In this document: positions 45,851 to 56,145 of the stretch, one piece after another
Numbering within the stretch: position 1 is the first letter of the stretch
Layout: every line of letters starts with the position of its first letter
Assembly (NCBI RefSeq): GCF_900105045.1
Contig: NZ_LT629739.1
Location: forward strand, 1,426,001 to 1,490,000
Origin: Brevibacterium picturae
Lineage (GTDB): Bacteria > Actinomycetota > Actinomycetes > Actinomycetales > Brevibacteriaceae
DNA: 64,000 nucleotides
Direction of reading: 5' to 3'
Notes under the pieces: generated by a model
The model's database searches: none
Told to the model about the DNA's origin: nothing
Seen by the model: the letters and a program-made list of their open reading frames with translations, nothing else
Translations under genes and position numbers: made by a program

Positions 45851-47238
45851 CCGCGATCATCGCGAAATTGGCTGTTCGAGCCGTCCGAGTCCTCATCGTC
45901 GAGGTCCCGGGACAGTGGTTGACGCGGGTCGAACTCGAAGACCAGATGTTGCGGCGAGGCTGGCGGCGTGCCTGGGCACCGGCAGATGCGGACGTACTCG
46001 CAGTCTGTGGCACTCCCGGACCCGAGCTCACACCACTAGTGGACCGACTCTGGGAGCAGATGCCCGGGCCCCGAGTCCGAGCCAACATGTGCTCATCCAG
46101 CACTGTCAGTTCTGCTCTTAACGACGCCGCAACCCTCTACGTCGACACCGACCAGCACGCAAAGGATGCGCGGGAGCGGGCACAAGAACCTCAGATTCCC
46201 CACGACGACATGGACCACAGCGGTCACGGCAGTCACGACCACAGCGGCATGGAGGACAGCGGTCACGATCACATGAGCCACAGTGGCCACGACGGCATGG
46301 ACCACGACAACCACACTGGCATGCACCACAACGGCCACGGCGAGATCGATCACAGCGGTGCCGACCACATGAACCATAGCGGCAACGACAGCATGGACCA
46401 CGACGAGGTGGACCACGATAGCCACGCTGACATGCACCACAACGGCGACGACCACATGGACCACAGCGGCCACAACGGTCATGGTGGGATGGACCACAGC
46501 GGCCTGGAGGACAGCGGTCACGATCACAGTGGCCACGGGGGGATGGATCACAGCGGTCACGGTGGCATGGATATGTCTCCCGGCGGCATCCCATTGGCTC
46601 AAGGCGGGCCGGATCGGGACGGTCTTGAGATGGATGTCCTGCATCTACCGCTGGGCCCCGTGCTTGCCTACTGGCCGGCCGGCCTGGTCCTTGACTGCAC
46701 ACTCCAAGGTGATGTGGTCGTTGACTCTGAGGCCTCAATCGTTGACGGTCGCGATCACGAACACTCCTTGCACGTATTTGCCCCGGATCTCAGGGCTGCA
46801 CTGCTGTGCGATAACGTGATGGCGCTGCTGGCCCTGGCCGGGGCCGACGACCTCGCCGCTCGTGCCCGCCAGGCCAGGGACTGCCTGTTGCGAGGTGATC
46901 ACACTGCCGCCCTAGATCGTCTCGAACGACTGATCCGCACGATCAGGAGATCATGGTTGTTGCGCTGGTCCCTGCAAGGAGTCCTCGTCCTCGAACAGGT
47001 CGATCTTCACCGACACTCTCTGCCAGCCAGTTGCCGGGGCGATGCCTATGATCGAATGCTTCGCACCCTCGCTCGTATCCAGGCCGCCGTTGGCGGGGCG
47101 GGCCCGATGATTGACGACGACGTCTCGTGGCAGGTCCTCCCGAACTTGGTCACCGGGCTGGAACTGGCAACCCTCCGGCTGGCCGTGGCCAGTGTGAACC
47201 TGCGCCTTCACCCCACCACCCAAGGGGGTAAGGCATGA
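45841..47238 (+). CDS. Degenerate NuoB / His-Met-Asp-rich metal-binding / NuoD-like fusion
   Basis: This 465-residue cytoplasmic protein has three parts. Residues 1-110 resemble the NuoB fold (ADADVLAVCGTPGPELTPLV, DRLWEQMPGP), but the four Cys ligands of cluster N2 are missing. Residues about 120-245 are made of MDHSGH-type units, with some 32 His and 13 Met in about 125 residues, like the repeats of copper-binding CopB/PcoE. Residues 245-465 begin RDGLEMDVLHLPLGPVL and AGLVLDCTLQGDVV, then helical segments; I relate this to NuoD/NuoC-like peripheral subunits with low certainty. It has no signal peptide. Starts at 45841 or 45847 overlap the nuoA stop. Confidence 0.75.
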   Translation: MGMTAIIAKLAVRAVRVLIVEVPGQWLTRVELEDQMLRRGWRRAWAPADADVLAVCGTPGPELTPLVDRLWEQMPGPRVRANMCSSSTVSSALNDAATLYVDTDQHAKDARERAQEPQIPHDDMDHSGHGSHDHSGMEDSGHDHMSHSGHDGMDHDNHTGMHHNGHGEIDHSGADHMNHSGNDSMDHDEVDHDSHADMHHNGDDHMDHSGHNGHGGMDHSGLEDSGHDHSGHGGMDHSGHGGMDMSPGGIPLAQGGPDRDGLEMDVLHLPLGPVLAYWPAGLVLDCTLQGDVVVDSEASIVDGRDHEHSLHVFAPDLRAALLCDNVMALLALAGADDLAARARQARDCLLRGDHTAALDRLERLIRTIRRSWLLRWSLQGVLVLEQVDLHRHSLPASCRGDAYDRMLRTLARIQAAVGGAGPMIDDDVSWQVLPNLVTGLELATLRLAVASVNLRLHPTTQGGKA

Positions 47239-48173
47239 CTGATAGCGGACTGGTCACCGTTTCTGCTGGGTGGGCAGTGGTCGCGGGGGCAATTCTCTGC
47301 AGTCTGGCGGTCTTCGCGATCGCCCTCGATACGGGACTCACCGCGCGGGCCCAGGGGGCTCGCGGTGGGTGGACCACGATAGCCGGTCGTTTCGCCCGGT
47401 TGCTGCGACAACGCCGACGTACGACTGTGGCCGCCGACACGATGCTGTGGCGCGCTGGTGGGGTCGGAATGTTCATTGGCGCGTTCTTCATGGTCGCTGT
47501 CATCCCCCTGGGCCAATGGACACTTGCTGATCTCGATGTCGGGGTCGTGTGGTTGAACACCATCGACGTCTTGGTGTGGGCCCTGGTGTGGTTGACGGGG
47601 TGGGGCGCGAATTCGACATACAGTCTCATCGGCGGCTACCGGTTCCTGGCTCACGGGCTGGCCTACGAACTGCCGTTGATGTTTGCCTTGGTGGCCCCGG
47701 CGATCGCTGCTGGCAGCCTCAATGTCGGGGCGGTGGCCGCCGCGCAAGACGACGATCTGTGGTTCGTGGTGTGGATGCCTGTGGCATTCCTGATCTACCT
47801 GATCGGGGTGATGGGGTTCTCCGTGTGGGGACCGTTCGCCGCGGCCGTGGCCACAGACATCACCGGTGGGGCGGGCACCGAATTGTCTGCGGTCGACCGC
47901 TTAGTCTTCCACGCCGGGCGTTACCTGTTCTTGGCCGCTGGGGCGGCGTTCTCGGTGCCACTGTTCCTCGGCGGCGGTGCTGGACCGTGGCTGCCAGACT
48001 GGACCTGGGTGCTCATTAAAACCCTGGCCGTCTTGGCCGTGCTCGTGTGGTCGCGGCGAAAGATCCCACTGATGCGTCCCGATCGGTTCATGACGATCGG
48101 GTGGACACTCCTGCTCCCAGCCATCGTTGTCCAGGATCTTGTCGTGTCTGTTCTTGTTGTCTGGAAAGGCTGA
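47235..48173 (+). CDS. nuoH: NuoH-like membrane subunit
   Basis: This 312-residue protein has eight or so helices in NuoH arrangement; SLIGGYRFLAHGLAYELPLM matches the NuoH loop SKYALIG/SYEIPL. The quinone-site motif ERTPFDLPEAESELV of true NuoH is replaced (GPFAAAVATDITGG, TELSAVDRL), and the first acidic loop is basic (RLLRQRRR). The hydrophobic frame is thus kept while quinone chemistry is probably lost. Its start overlaps the preceding stop (ATGA). Confidence 0.78.
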   Translation: MTDSGLVTVSAGWAVVAGAILCSLAVFAIALDTGLTARAQGARGGWTTIAGRFARLLRQRRRTTVAADTMLWRAGGVGMFIGAFFMVAVIPLGQWTLADLDVGVVWLNTIDVLVWALVWLTGWGANSTYSLIGGYRFLAHGLAYELPLMFALVAPAIAAGSLNVGAVAAAQDDDLWFVVWMPVAFLIYLIGVMGFSVWGPFAAAVATDITGGAGTELSAVDRLVFHAGRYLFLAAGAAFSVPLFLGGGAGPWLPDWTWVLIKTLAVLAVLVWSRRKIPLMRPDRFMTIGWTLLLPAIVVQDLVVSVLVVWKG

Positions 48174-48176
48174 AGC

Positions 48177-48740
48177 ATGCTGATTGGAATCGCATTCTGG
48201 GTCCTCGCCGTGATCGCTGTGGCGACCGGCCTGGCCGTGTTCGTGGTCAATTCCATGGCCCGAGCCACGTATGCCCTGGCGGTGTCCTTCATTGCCGTGG
48301 GTGTCCAAATTCTTTTGCTGCAGCAGAACTATCTGGGGTTGATCACGATCCTCATGATGGTCATGGAGATGGCGGTGATGGCTGTCTACATGGTGATGTT
48401 CATGGGGATGAATCCAGCACTGATGCCGATGGACATGACTCACGGGAAGAAGACAGCAATCGCGACGTCAGTCGGTGTCTTCGTGCTGTTAGCAGGTGGT
48501 GCTCTCCTGATCCCGTGGCCACAGCGTCGCGGTAGCCCGCCTGCTGATCTCACACACGCGCTCGGATTGGAGATCATGGGCGAGAAGATGTTGGTCATGG
48601 CTGTCGTCGGCGCTGTCATGGTCGCCACAATCGTCGCCGGAGTCGTCCTGGCCTCTCACCGGACTCGCTATGACCGCTTCGGTGATGATCTGCGCCACCG
48701 TCGAGTCAACGACGCCCAGCCGGGAGGTGGGAAGCAATGA
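48177..48740 (+). CDS. nuoJ: NuoJ-like subunit with a methionine-rich helix
   Basis: This 187-residue protein has five helices in NuoJ layout. Residues 60-87 hold twelve methionines (ILMMVMEMAVMAVYMVMFMG and on to NPALMPMDM) where normal NuoJ has a Gly/Val/Ala helix. Closely spaced Met in a membrane helix is the hallmark of Cu(I) transport proteins such as Ctr, but no NuoJ role of this kind is known to me. The start lies 3 bp after nuoH. Confidence 0.78.
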   Translation: MLIGIAFWVLAVIAVATGLAVFVVNSMARATYALAVSFIAVGVQILLLQQNYLGLITILMMVMEMAVMAVYMVMFMGMNPALMPMDMTHGKKTAIATSVGVFVLLAGGALLIPWPQRRGSPPADLTHALGLEIMGEKMLVMAVVGAVMVATIVAGVVLASHRTRYDRFGDDLRHRRVNDAQPGGGKQ

Positions 48741-49039
48741 CTCTCGAAGCCGTGCTGGTCGTCGCCGCTGCATTGTTCGCGGTGGGCCTCTACGGGGCCC
48801 TGTCTCAACAGGTCATCGTGATGGTGATGATGGGCCTGGAACTGATGATCAATGGGGTTCTGCTGGCCGCCGGTGGATTCTGGTGGTTCCTGGCACCCGC
48901 CCCCTCGGGGCAGGTGTTGCTGCTGGTGATCTTGGCGGCGATGACAGTCGAGATGGCGATGGGCTTTGCGATAGCCACGCTCTTACACCGCCGCCGGGGC
49001 ACGGATATGACCGATATGGCACAGGAGCTCTCCCAATGA
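48737..49039 (+). CDS. nuoK: NuoK-like subunit
   Basis: This 100-residue protein has three helices. Both channel glutamates of NuoK are kept (MVMMGLELMINGVLL, Glu34; AMTVEMAMGFAIA, Glu71). Each sits in a helix with added Met residues compared with the usual LCIELMLNAVN and AAAEAAIGLA forms. It overlaps nuoJ and nuoL by ATGA on both sides. Confidence 0.85.
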   Translation: MTLEAVLVVAAALFAVGLYGALSQQVIVMVMMGLELMINGVLLAAGGFWWFLAPAPSGQVLLLVILAAMTVEMAMGFAIATLLHRRRGTDMTDMAQELSQ

Positions 49040-50867
49040 CCGGGCCCCAGATGGCACTCGTGGCCATGGTCGTGCTTCCAGCAGTCGTGGGCGCTGTGCT
49101 CGCCATGGCCCCCCGGGCCAACCGCAGTGCGGCCTCGATCGCACTTGTCACGGCCGGACTGTCAACGATCTTGGCGGTCATCACTGCTCTCACCCGCCCG
49201 GCAGCGTCCTACCCGTTCCTCGCCGGAGCCGACTTCGCGTTGAACGTCGACGCTCTCGCGAGCCTGATCGCGCCCATGATTGCGGCAGTGACGTTCCTGG
49301 TCCTGGTCTTCGCCGCCGGCACGATCCGAGAGTCTCGGTCGCGGTTCTTCGGGTTGATGCTCATTTTCTCCGCTTCCGCCCTGGTCACCGCGACAGCAGC
49401 CAGCCTCCCGGCTCTCTTGTTTGCCTGGGAGCTCATGGGTGCGACGTCCTATGCCTTGATCGGATTCTGGTGGCGTGATGGCGACCGTGTGTCAGCGGGC
49501 CTGACTGCCTTCATCACAACCCGTAGCGCTGACCTGGGTCTCTACGTCGCTGCCGGGGCCGCTCTGGCTGGTGGGGTCGGCATGGGACTTGCCGATTTAT
49601 CCTCAGTTGCCACCCCGTGGCGGCACGTGATCGCCGCCGGGATCCTGGTCGCGGCTCTGGGCAAGGCCGCGCAGCTGCCGTTCTCTTTCTGGCTCTCAGG
49701 AGCGATGAAGGGCCCGAGCCCCGTGAGTGCTTTACTGCATTCGGCGGCGATGGTCGCCATGGGGGGATACTTGCTGCTGCGCATCCAACCGTTGCTGGCC
49801 TCCACCGGGTGGGCCGGTCCGGTGGCTGCTTGGGTCGGGGTGGCCACCGCTGTGCTCATGGGGTTCGTGGCCTTGGGGCAGCGGAACTTCAAACAACTGT
49901 TGGCTGCCTCCACGGTTGCCCAACTGGGTTTCGTGGTCCTCGCCGCCGGAGTTGGTGCCGTCAGCGGTGGAGCCGCCCATTTGGTTGCCCACGCATCGGT
50001 CAAGGCCCTGTTGTTCCTCGTCGCCGGCGCATGGTTGCAGGCATTGGGAACCGAGGAGCTGACGAACTTACGGGGAGCGGCCCGACGATGGCGGATTGTT
50101 GGGGTGGCCGCGACAGTTGGGGCGCTGGCGTTGGCCGGAATCGCTCCCTTGTCATTGTGGGCGACGAAAGATTCCGTGCTCACCGCCGCTCTCGAAACTT
50201 CTCGGTTACTCTACGCAGCAGGACTGGTCGCGGGAGCCGTGTCGGCGGCCTATGCGGGTAAGATCCTGTGGATCATGTGGTCTCGCGGCACTCACAGGCA
50301 CGCCCGGGACCATGGAACCGGCACGGTCACGGGCCTGGAGCAGGCTCCACTGGTCGTCCTCGCGCTCGGCGCGGCCACACTTGGTGCCCTTGCCCTTCCC
50401 CCACTGTCCAGTGTCCTCGCCGCCGCCCTGGGTGGGGGCGGTGTCGTTTCTGTCGTGGAGTTGGCTGTCTCGGCCGGGATTGCTGTGGTCGTGGTGGTAC
50501 TCATGGTGTGGTTGCGTGCCCCGCACCCACGGTGGGCACTTGGTTGGTTTGGGCTGGAGGCGGCCGCGCACGTCGTCATTGTCCGCCCCTCGCTGGCCTT
50601 GGCCCGCGCCCTGGCATTCTTCGATGACCACGTTTTGGATCGGTCGGTCACCGTCCTGGCCGGGGGTGTTGGCCGGCTGGCACGGACTGCTGCCTGGGCC
50701 GACAACCACGGGATCGACCGTGGTGTTAGTGTCATCGCCGACCGGGTGGGCCGCCTGGGACAGTTGGCCCGGATCCCGCAGACCGGGGCCATCCACCACT
50801 ACTTCCTCCAGACCATCGCGGTGCTCGTCGCCGGTGCCGTGATCTGGTCTCTGTCCACCATGATGGG

Positions 50868-50871
<4 letters not shown>
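49036..50871 (+). CDS. nuoL: NuoL-like antiporter-type subunit
   Basis: This 611-residue protein has the NuoL/Mrp antiporter core. It shows FAWELMGATSYALIGFWW (Glu132), AALGKAAQLPFSFWLSGAMK (Lys210), GPSPVSALLHSAAMVAMGG and HASVKALLFLVAGA, with a second-half Lys in LWATKDSVL. A long C-terminal extension (from about 470) contains the lateral helix region. All ion-path residues I can place are present. The frame is open upstream to 48670, but ATG 49036 overlaps nuoK. Confidence 0.88.
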
Positions 50872-52364
<1,493 letters not shown>

Positions 52365-52367
52365 ACG

Positions 52368-53801
52368 GTGGACGCGTCGATGCAGATGCAGCCGAGCCTG
52401 CTGCTGCCGGAGATCATCGTCTTCGTCGGCGGCCTCGTCGTCCTCCTCGGCGGGTCATTCTTACCCCGCCACCGGCAATGGGTCTCTCGCACGGTAGCTG
52501 CCCTGGCCCTGCTGGGTGCCGCGATCGTCACCGCGTTGGCCATGGCCGGGCCTCCGCACGCTGCGTTCGCCGGGACTTTCGCTGTCGATACTGCCACTGG
52601 TGCCGGGCGAGTCATCGCCGCTCTGGCCACCCTGTTGGTCTTAGGGGTCGCCTCCGGAGAGCTTGCCGGCTCGCCTCGGGAATCGGACACGTACGCCTTG
52701 TTCCTCTTCGCCACCACTGGGGTGATGGTGCTGGCCGGGGCCACCGATCTCCTCGTCCTCATCGTCGGGTTCCTGCTGGCCAGCATCCCTCTCTACGCGA
52801 TCGTGGGACTGACCGGCGGGGCGGCCGGGGCCGAAGCCGCTATGAAGACGTACTTCCTCGGAGCCCTGTCTGGAATCATCCTCATGCTCGGTGTCACCGT
52901 GCTCTACGCCCTGGCCGGTGGTACCGACTACGCCCTGCTGACACAGACCCTTCCGACGGCACCCTCGGCGGCAGTTGGTGTCGGTGCGCTGTGTGTGCTG
53001 ACCGGGTTGCTGTTCAAAGCAGGTGGGGTACCCGTCCATTTCTGGGTACCCGATGCCGCCCAGGGCACGGGTGTTACAGCAGCGACCTTTCTCACCACTG
53101 TGCCCAAGGTTGGGGCACTCATCGCCATCTACCGGCTCGTGGACACAGTGTCAGCAGGAAACGACTCCTGGCCCATCGTTGTAGCGGTTCTGGCCACAGC
53201 CTCCATGTTCTTGGGCAACCTTGCCGCCTACTGGCAACGTGATCCACGCAGGCTCCTTGGCTGGTCGACAGTGGCCCAGGTCGGGTTCCTGCTCGTGCCC
53301 ATCACCGCCATCGGACACAGCGATCTTGCCCTGCCCTCGATGCTGTTCTACCTCGCCGCGTATGCCCTTGCCAACATTGGTGCCTTTGCCGTCGCCGCAG
53401 CTCTTCCCACCCTCCGAGAGCTGACCGCATACCGTGGTTTGGCCAGATCCCGACCTGGATTAGCAGTGACGTTGGTGGTCTCGCTACTCGGCTTAGTGGG
53501 TATCCCACCGTTGGCGGTCTTCGTCGGTAAGTTCACCACTGCCACCGCCGCCTGGGATGGGGGCCACGGCTGGCTGGCACTGGTGGTGATGGTCAACAGT
53601 TTGCTCAGTCTCTTCTACTACCTCCGCTGGTTCGGCCCTGCGTTCATGCGCCCGTCCACGAACTCCACCCGGTTCCCTCCGGCGGGAGGGACAACCAGAT
53701 GGCCCGCGGCGACCGCCGCCACTGCAGCCCTTGCCAGTCTCGGAGTCGGGGTCGCTGCCGGCTTGCTCTGGAAGGTTTTAGAAGGGCCCATGCAGTTCTA
53801 G
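52368..53801 (+). CDS. nuoN: NuoN-like antiporter-type subunit
   Basis: This 477-residue protein starts with GTG after GGGAGG. It retains LLFKAGGVPVHFWVPDAAQG (Lys), FLTTVPKVGALIAIYRL (Lys) and FVGKFTTATAAW (Lys). The helix-5 Glu (GLELLS in NuoN) is replaced by Leu in GFLLASIPLYAI (residue 136), so one step of the usual proton path is changed. It is the last gene of the operon. No terminator is obvious. Confidence 0.87.
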   Translation: MDASMQMQPSLLLPEIIVFVGGLVVLLGGSFLPRHRQWVSRTVAALALLGAAIVTALAMAGPPHAAFAGTFAVDTATGAGRVIAALATLLVLGVASGELAGSPRESDTYALFLFATTGVMVLAGATDLLVLIVGFLLASIPLYAIVGLTGGAAGAEAAMKTYFLGALSGIILMLGVTVLYALAGGTDYALLTQTLPTAPSAAVGVGALCVLTGLLFKAGGVPVHFWVPDAAQGTGVTAATFLTTVPKVGALIAIYRLVDTVSAGNDSWPIVVAVLATASMFLGNLAAYWQRDPRRLLGWSTVAQVGFLLVPITAIGHSDLALPSMLFYLAAYALANIGAFAVAAALPTLRELTAYRGLARSRPGLAVTLVVSLLGLVGIPPLAVFVGKFTTATAAWDGGHGWLALVVMVNSLLSLFYYLRWFGPAFMRPSTNSTRFPPAGGTTRWPAATAATAALASLGVGVAAGLLWKVLEGPMQF

Positions 53802-54192
53802 CGACGGAAGACACCGCTGAAACTCACGACTCTGCCCTCCGACCCGAGAAGGACCGAAGCACTCCTCCCCGTTGCACTTAAATTGCGGGTGTGGGATCGC
53901 CGCCACCATGTTCGATGAGCGAGACGGGGTGTGATCATCCGTAGGGACCACGTCCTGCGCTTGGCTTTCGTGAACGTGCACGGGACTGGGCACCCCTGCG
54001 CGGTGTTCTCACGTCATCGTCACAATACCTGCCTAGGGTATATTCTGAGACTCGCGAGGCATCGTGGTGACCTTTGCGGTCCCTTGCGGGTTGAGACTTC
54101 ACCGCTTGTGGAGCGTTTCCATGCTTGAGCGCGCCACATACTCAGCATGACCACTTCGGCCCGGCATGGCTTGGAAATGCAAAGGAGATAAC
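53802..54192. other. Intergenic stretch between nuoN-like and YdhK genes
   Basis: No gene is supported. It contains the CsoR-type box at 54025-54041 and, directly before the next start, the ribosome site AGGAGATAAC. Confidence 0.5.
54025..54041. promoter_or_regulatory. CsoR-type box before YdhK gene
   Basis: ATACCTGCCTAGGGTAT has ATACC/GGGTAT arms of the CsoR type around a 6-bp spacer, 152 bp before the lipoprotein start. Confidence 0.5.
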
Positions 54193-54774
54193 ATGAAGAA
54201 ATTCAATACGATGACGTCAATCGCCGCGATGGCGGCTGCAGGAGCCCTGGCACTGTTAGGCTGCTCCAGCCCCGACAAAGAACAGTCCGCACAACCTTCC
54301 CAGTCTCAGACAGCCGCCGAATCCCCGTCGGGTGAGAGTCATGCCCATGCAGCCGATGGCGGTCAGCCTCCAGAAGGCATCAAGAAAGCCGCCGATCCCA
54401 AATACGCCATGGGTGAAAACGTCGTACTTACTGCCGACCACATGGAGGGGATGGCTGGAGCAAAAGCGACGATCTCGGGGGCCTTCGATACCACGACCTA
54501 TTCTGTCAGCTACACACCGACCGATGGCAGTGACGCAGTCACTGATCACAAGTGGGTCGTTCAGGAAGAATTGGAGAATCCAGGCAAGCCTCCACTGAAG
54601 GACGGCACGGAGGTCGTTGTGAACGCCGACCACATGCCCGGCATGACAGGGGCCAGGGCAACGATCGATTCCTCGACTGATGAAACCGTTTACATGGTTG
54701 ATGTCGATATGGGCGATATGACGATGACTAACCACAAATGGGTCACCGAAAGCGAAATCCAGCACGCCAAGTGA
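54193..54774 (+). CDS. YdhK-family (DUF1541) lipoprotein
   Basis: This 193-residue protein has a signal peptide with lipobox ALLGC, then an HAHAADGGQPP-type His stretch and two DUF1541 repeats (VLTADHMEGMAGAKATISGA and VVNADHMPGMTGARATI), each with DHKW or NHKW at its end. The paired HM..M motifs suggest extracytoplasmic copper or other soft-metal binding, and the family is often found near copper genes. AGGAGA lies just before ATG 54193. Confidence 0.85.
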   Translation: MKKFNTMTSIAAMAAAGALALLGCSSPDKEQSAQPSQSQTAAESPSGESHAHAADGGQPPEGIKKAADPKYAMGENVVLTADHMEGMAGAKATISGAFDTTTYSVSYTPTDGSDAVTDHKWVVQEELENPGKPPLKDGTEVVVNADHMPGMTGARATIDSSTDETVYMVDVDMGDMTMTNHKWVTESEIQHAK

Positions 54775-54989
54775 CCAGCGAACAAGCGCCAGTCTTCAAG
54801 AAGCCCCGCCCGGAATGACAGGGAGGTTCATTCTCCTCGACGCACGTAACGCCTCACGTCAATACGCCCGCGAACTGTTTCCGGTGCCTCACATAGATTT
54901 GCCCGCGAAACCTACCCCGACCCGCACACCCTTACGCACGTCCGGTAAAGCTGACGGGAATGACGCCAGGTAGAGCTGCTCGGTCTTCC

Positions 54990-55223
54990 TCCTGCCGGGT
55001 CGACACGATCCGAGCCATCCGCAGCTTCGCCAGGTGCCGCGACCGCCGCCGAAGACTTGCGAACGACCTCGGCGATCCGGTTCACCGACAACTCGTCATC
55101 GCGCCGCAGGCCCAAGATGATCCTTACCCGGGTCGCATCGGATAGCAGCCCAAACATCTCGACCGCGAGTTCCACGTACCGGCCCTCGGGGTCCAACCCG
55201 CACATCTGCTTATCTACGTCCAT
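54990..55223 (-). pseudogene. ArsR-family regulator, frameshifted
   Basis: The first 62 residues are a good ArsR N-terminus (GLDPEGRYVELAVEMFGLLS, ATRVRIILGLRRDDELSV, RIAEVVRKSSAAVA). One extra base near 55038 then shifts the frame; in the next frame HLAKLRMARIVSTRQEED continues, followed by unrelated sequence. It is closely related to the other broken ArsR at 43611-43880. Confidence 0.65.
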
Positions 55224-55345
55224 ACGCAGATATTTTTCATATTTGGCCGTTGTTGCGCATCGCTGAGTGCTGCACGAGACGCCGCCGGTCGCTCCACGTT
55301 CGGCTCGCGAGGACGACGAGGTGCCCTTACTGGCGATTCGATGGG

Positions 55346-55978
55346 TCAGAAGCGACCGTTGGCGGCGAATGCGGAGCGCAGGGTGCCGACGATGACGCGG
55401 GCCGCGTCATCGCTGTCGAGCCGGCCGGCGTTAGTCTCCTCGGCCGCGGCGTTCATGGTCAGGTGCGTAACCGCGAGGAGCCAGGTGACGGGCAGATCGA
55501 CGCGGAAGACGCCTTCGCGTTGGCCGCACTCGACCACGCCCCGCATCCGAGCTTCGGCCTTCTCGTGCATCTCCCGAATGCGGGTCGGCGGCAGCTCGCG
55601 TTGAGCCACCACGAACACGGCGCGGATGCGATCCAGGAGCATCCAGCTCGAGGTGATCAAAGCCTCGAAGGCCCCGCCGGGATCCCCGTCGAGGGGCACA
55701 TCGGCCAGGACGGCCTCGGCCCGCTCAAGGCTGTCGGCGAGCGTCGCGTCGATGAGCTCGGCCCGGGTCTTGAAATGCCCATAGAGGGTCATCCGGCCGA
55801 CGCCTGCCTCGGCGGCGATGTCGGCGACGGAGGCATCGGGGTCCTTCCGGAGCGCGTCCGGAGTCGCCGCGAGGATTTTCGCCCGGTTGCGCTGGGCGTC
55901 TGCCCGCTGGTTGGCCGTCTTTCCGTGCCGCACTGGCTTCTGCCCGCCAGCGCCGGCCGCGCCCTTGCGTTTCGGCAT
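55346..55978 (-). CDS. TetR-family repressor of the DHA2 exporter
   Basis: This 210-residue protein has a basic N-terminal tail (MPKRKGAAGAGGQKPVRHGK) and the helix-turn-helix at 30-75 (ASVADIAAEAGVGRMTLYGH, FKTRAELID). The ATG at 55978 was chosen because the longer frame to 56164 runs across the divergent promoter. It very probably represses the MFS gene that starts 167 bp away. Confidence 0.82.
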   Translation of the reverse strand: MPKRKGAAGAGGQKPVRHGKTANQRADAQRNRAKILAATPDALRKDPDASVADIAAEAGVGRMTLYGHFKTRAELIDATLADSLERAEAVLADVPLDGDPGGAFEALITSSWMLLDRIRAVFVVAQRELPPTRIREMHEKAEARMRGVVECGQREGVFRVDLPVTWLLAVTHLTMNAAAEETNAGRLDSDDAARVIVGTLRSAFAANGRF

Positions 55979-55992
55979 GCCCCACCTCTTAA

Positions 55993-56012
55993 CTCGTACG
56001 GGAATATACGAG
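55993..56012. promoter_or_regulatory. TetR operator candidate
   Basis: CTCGTA (55993-55998) and TACGAG (56007-56012) form an inverted repeat with an 8-bp spacer in the divergent tetR/MFS promoter region, 15 bp from the repressor start. Confidence 0.5.
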
Positions 56013-56145
56013 CTACTATAGCGGTTATAAGTCGTACACCGATGCTTGACTTCGACTGAGGGCCTCCCGGCCCGTGACGGCCCTGTCGAGAAAGAAAGGA
56101 CCCGGAGAGCCATGAGAACGACGACGAAAGACAAGGAGGTGCGCC

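Noticed and set aside
46093..46644. Minus-strand frame rich in Val/Ala/His opposite the His-rich repeat
   Set aside because: It is produced by reading the MDHSGH repeats backwards. Repetitiveness without a start signal gives no support.
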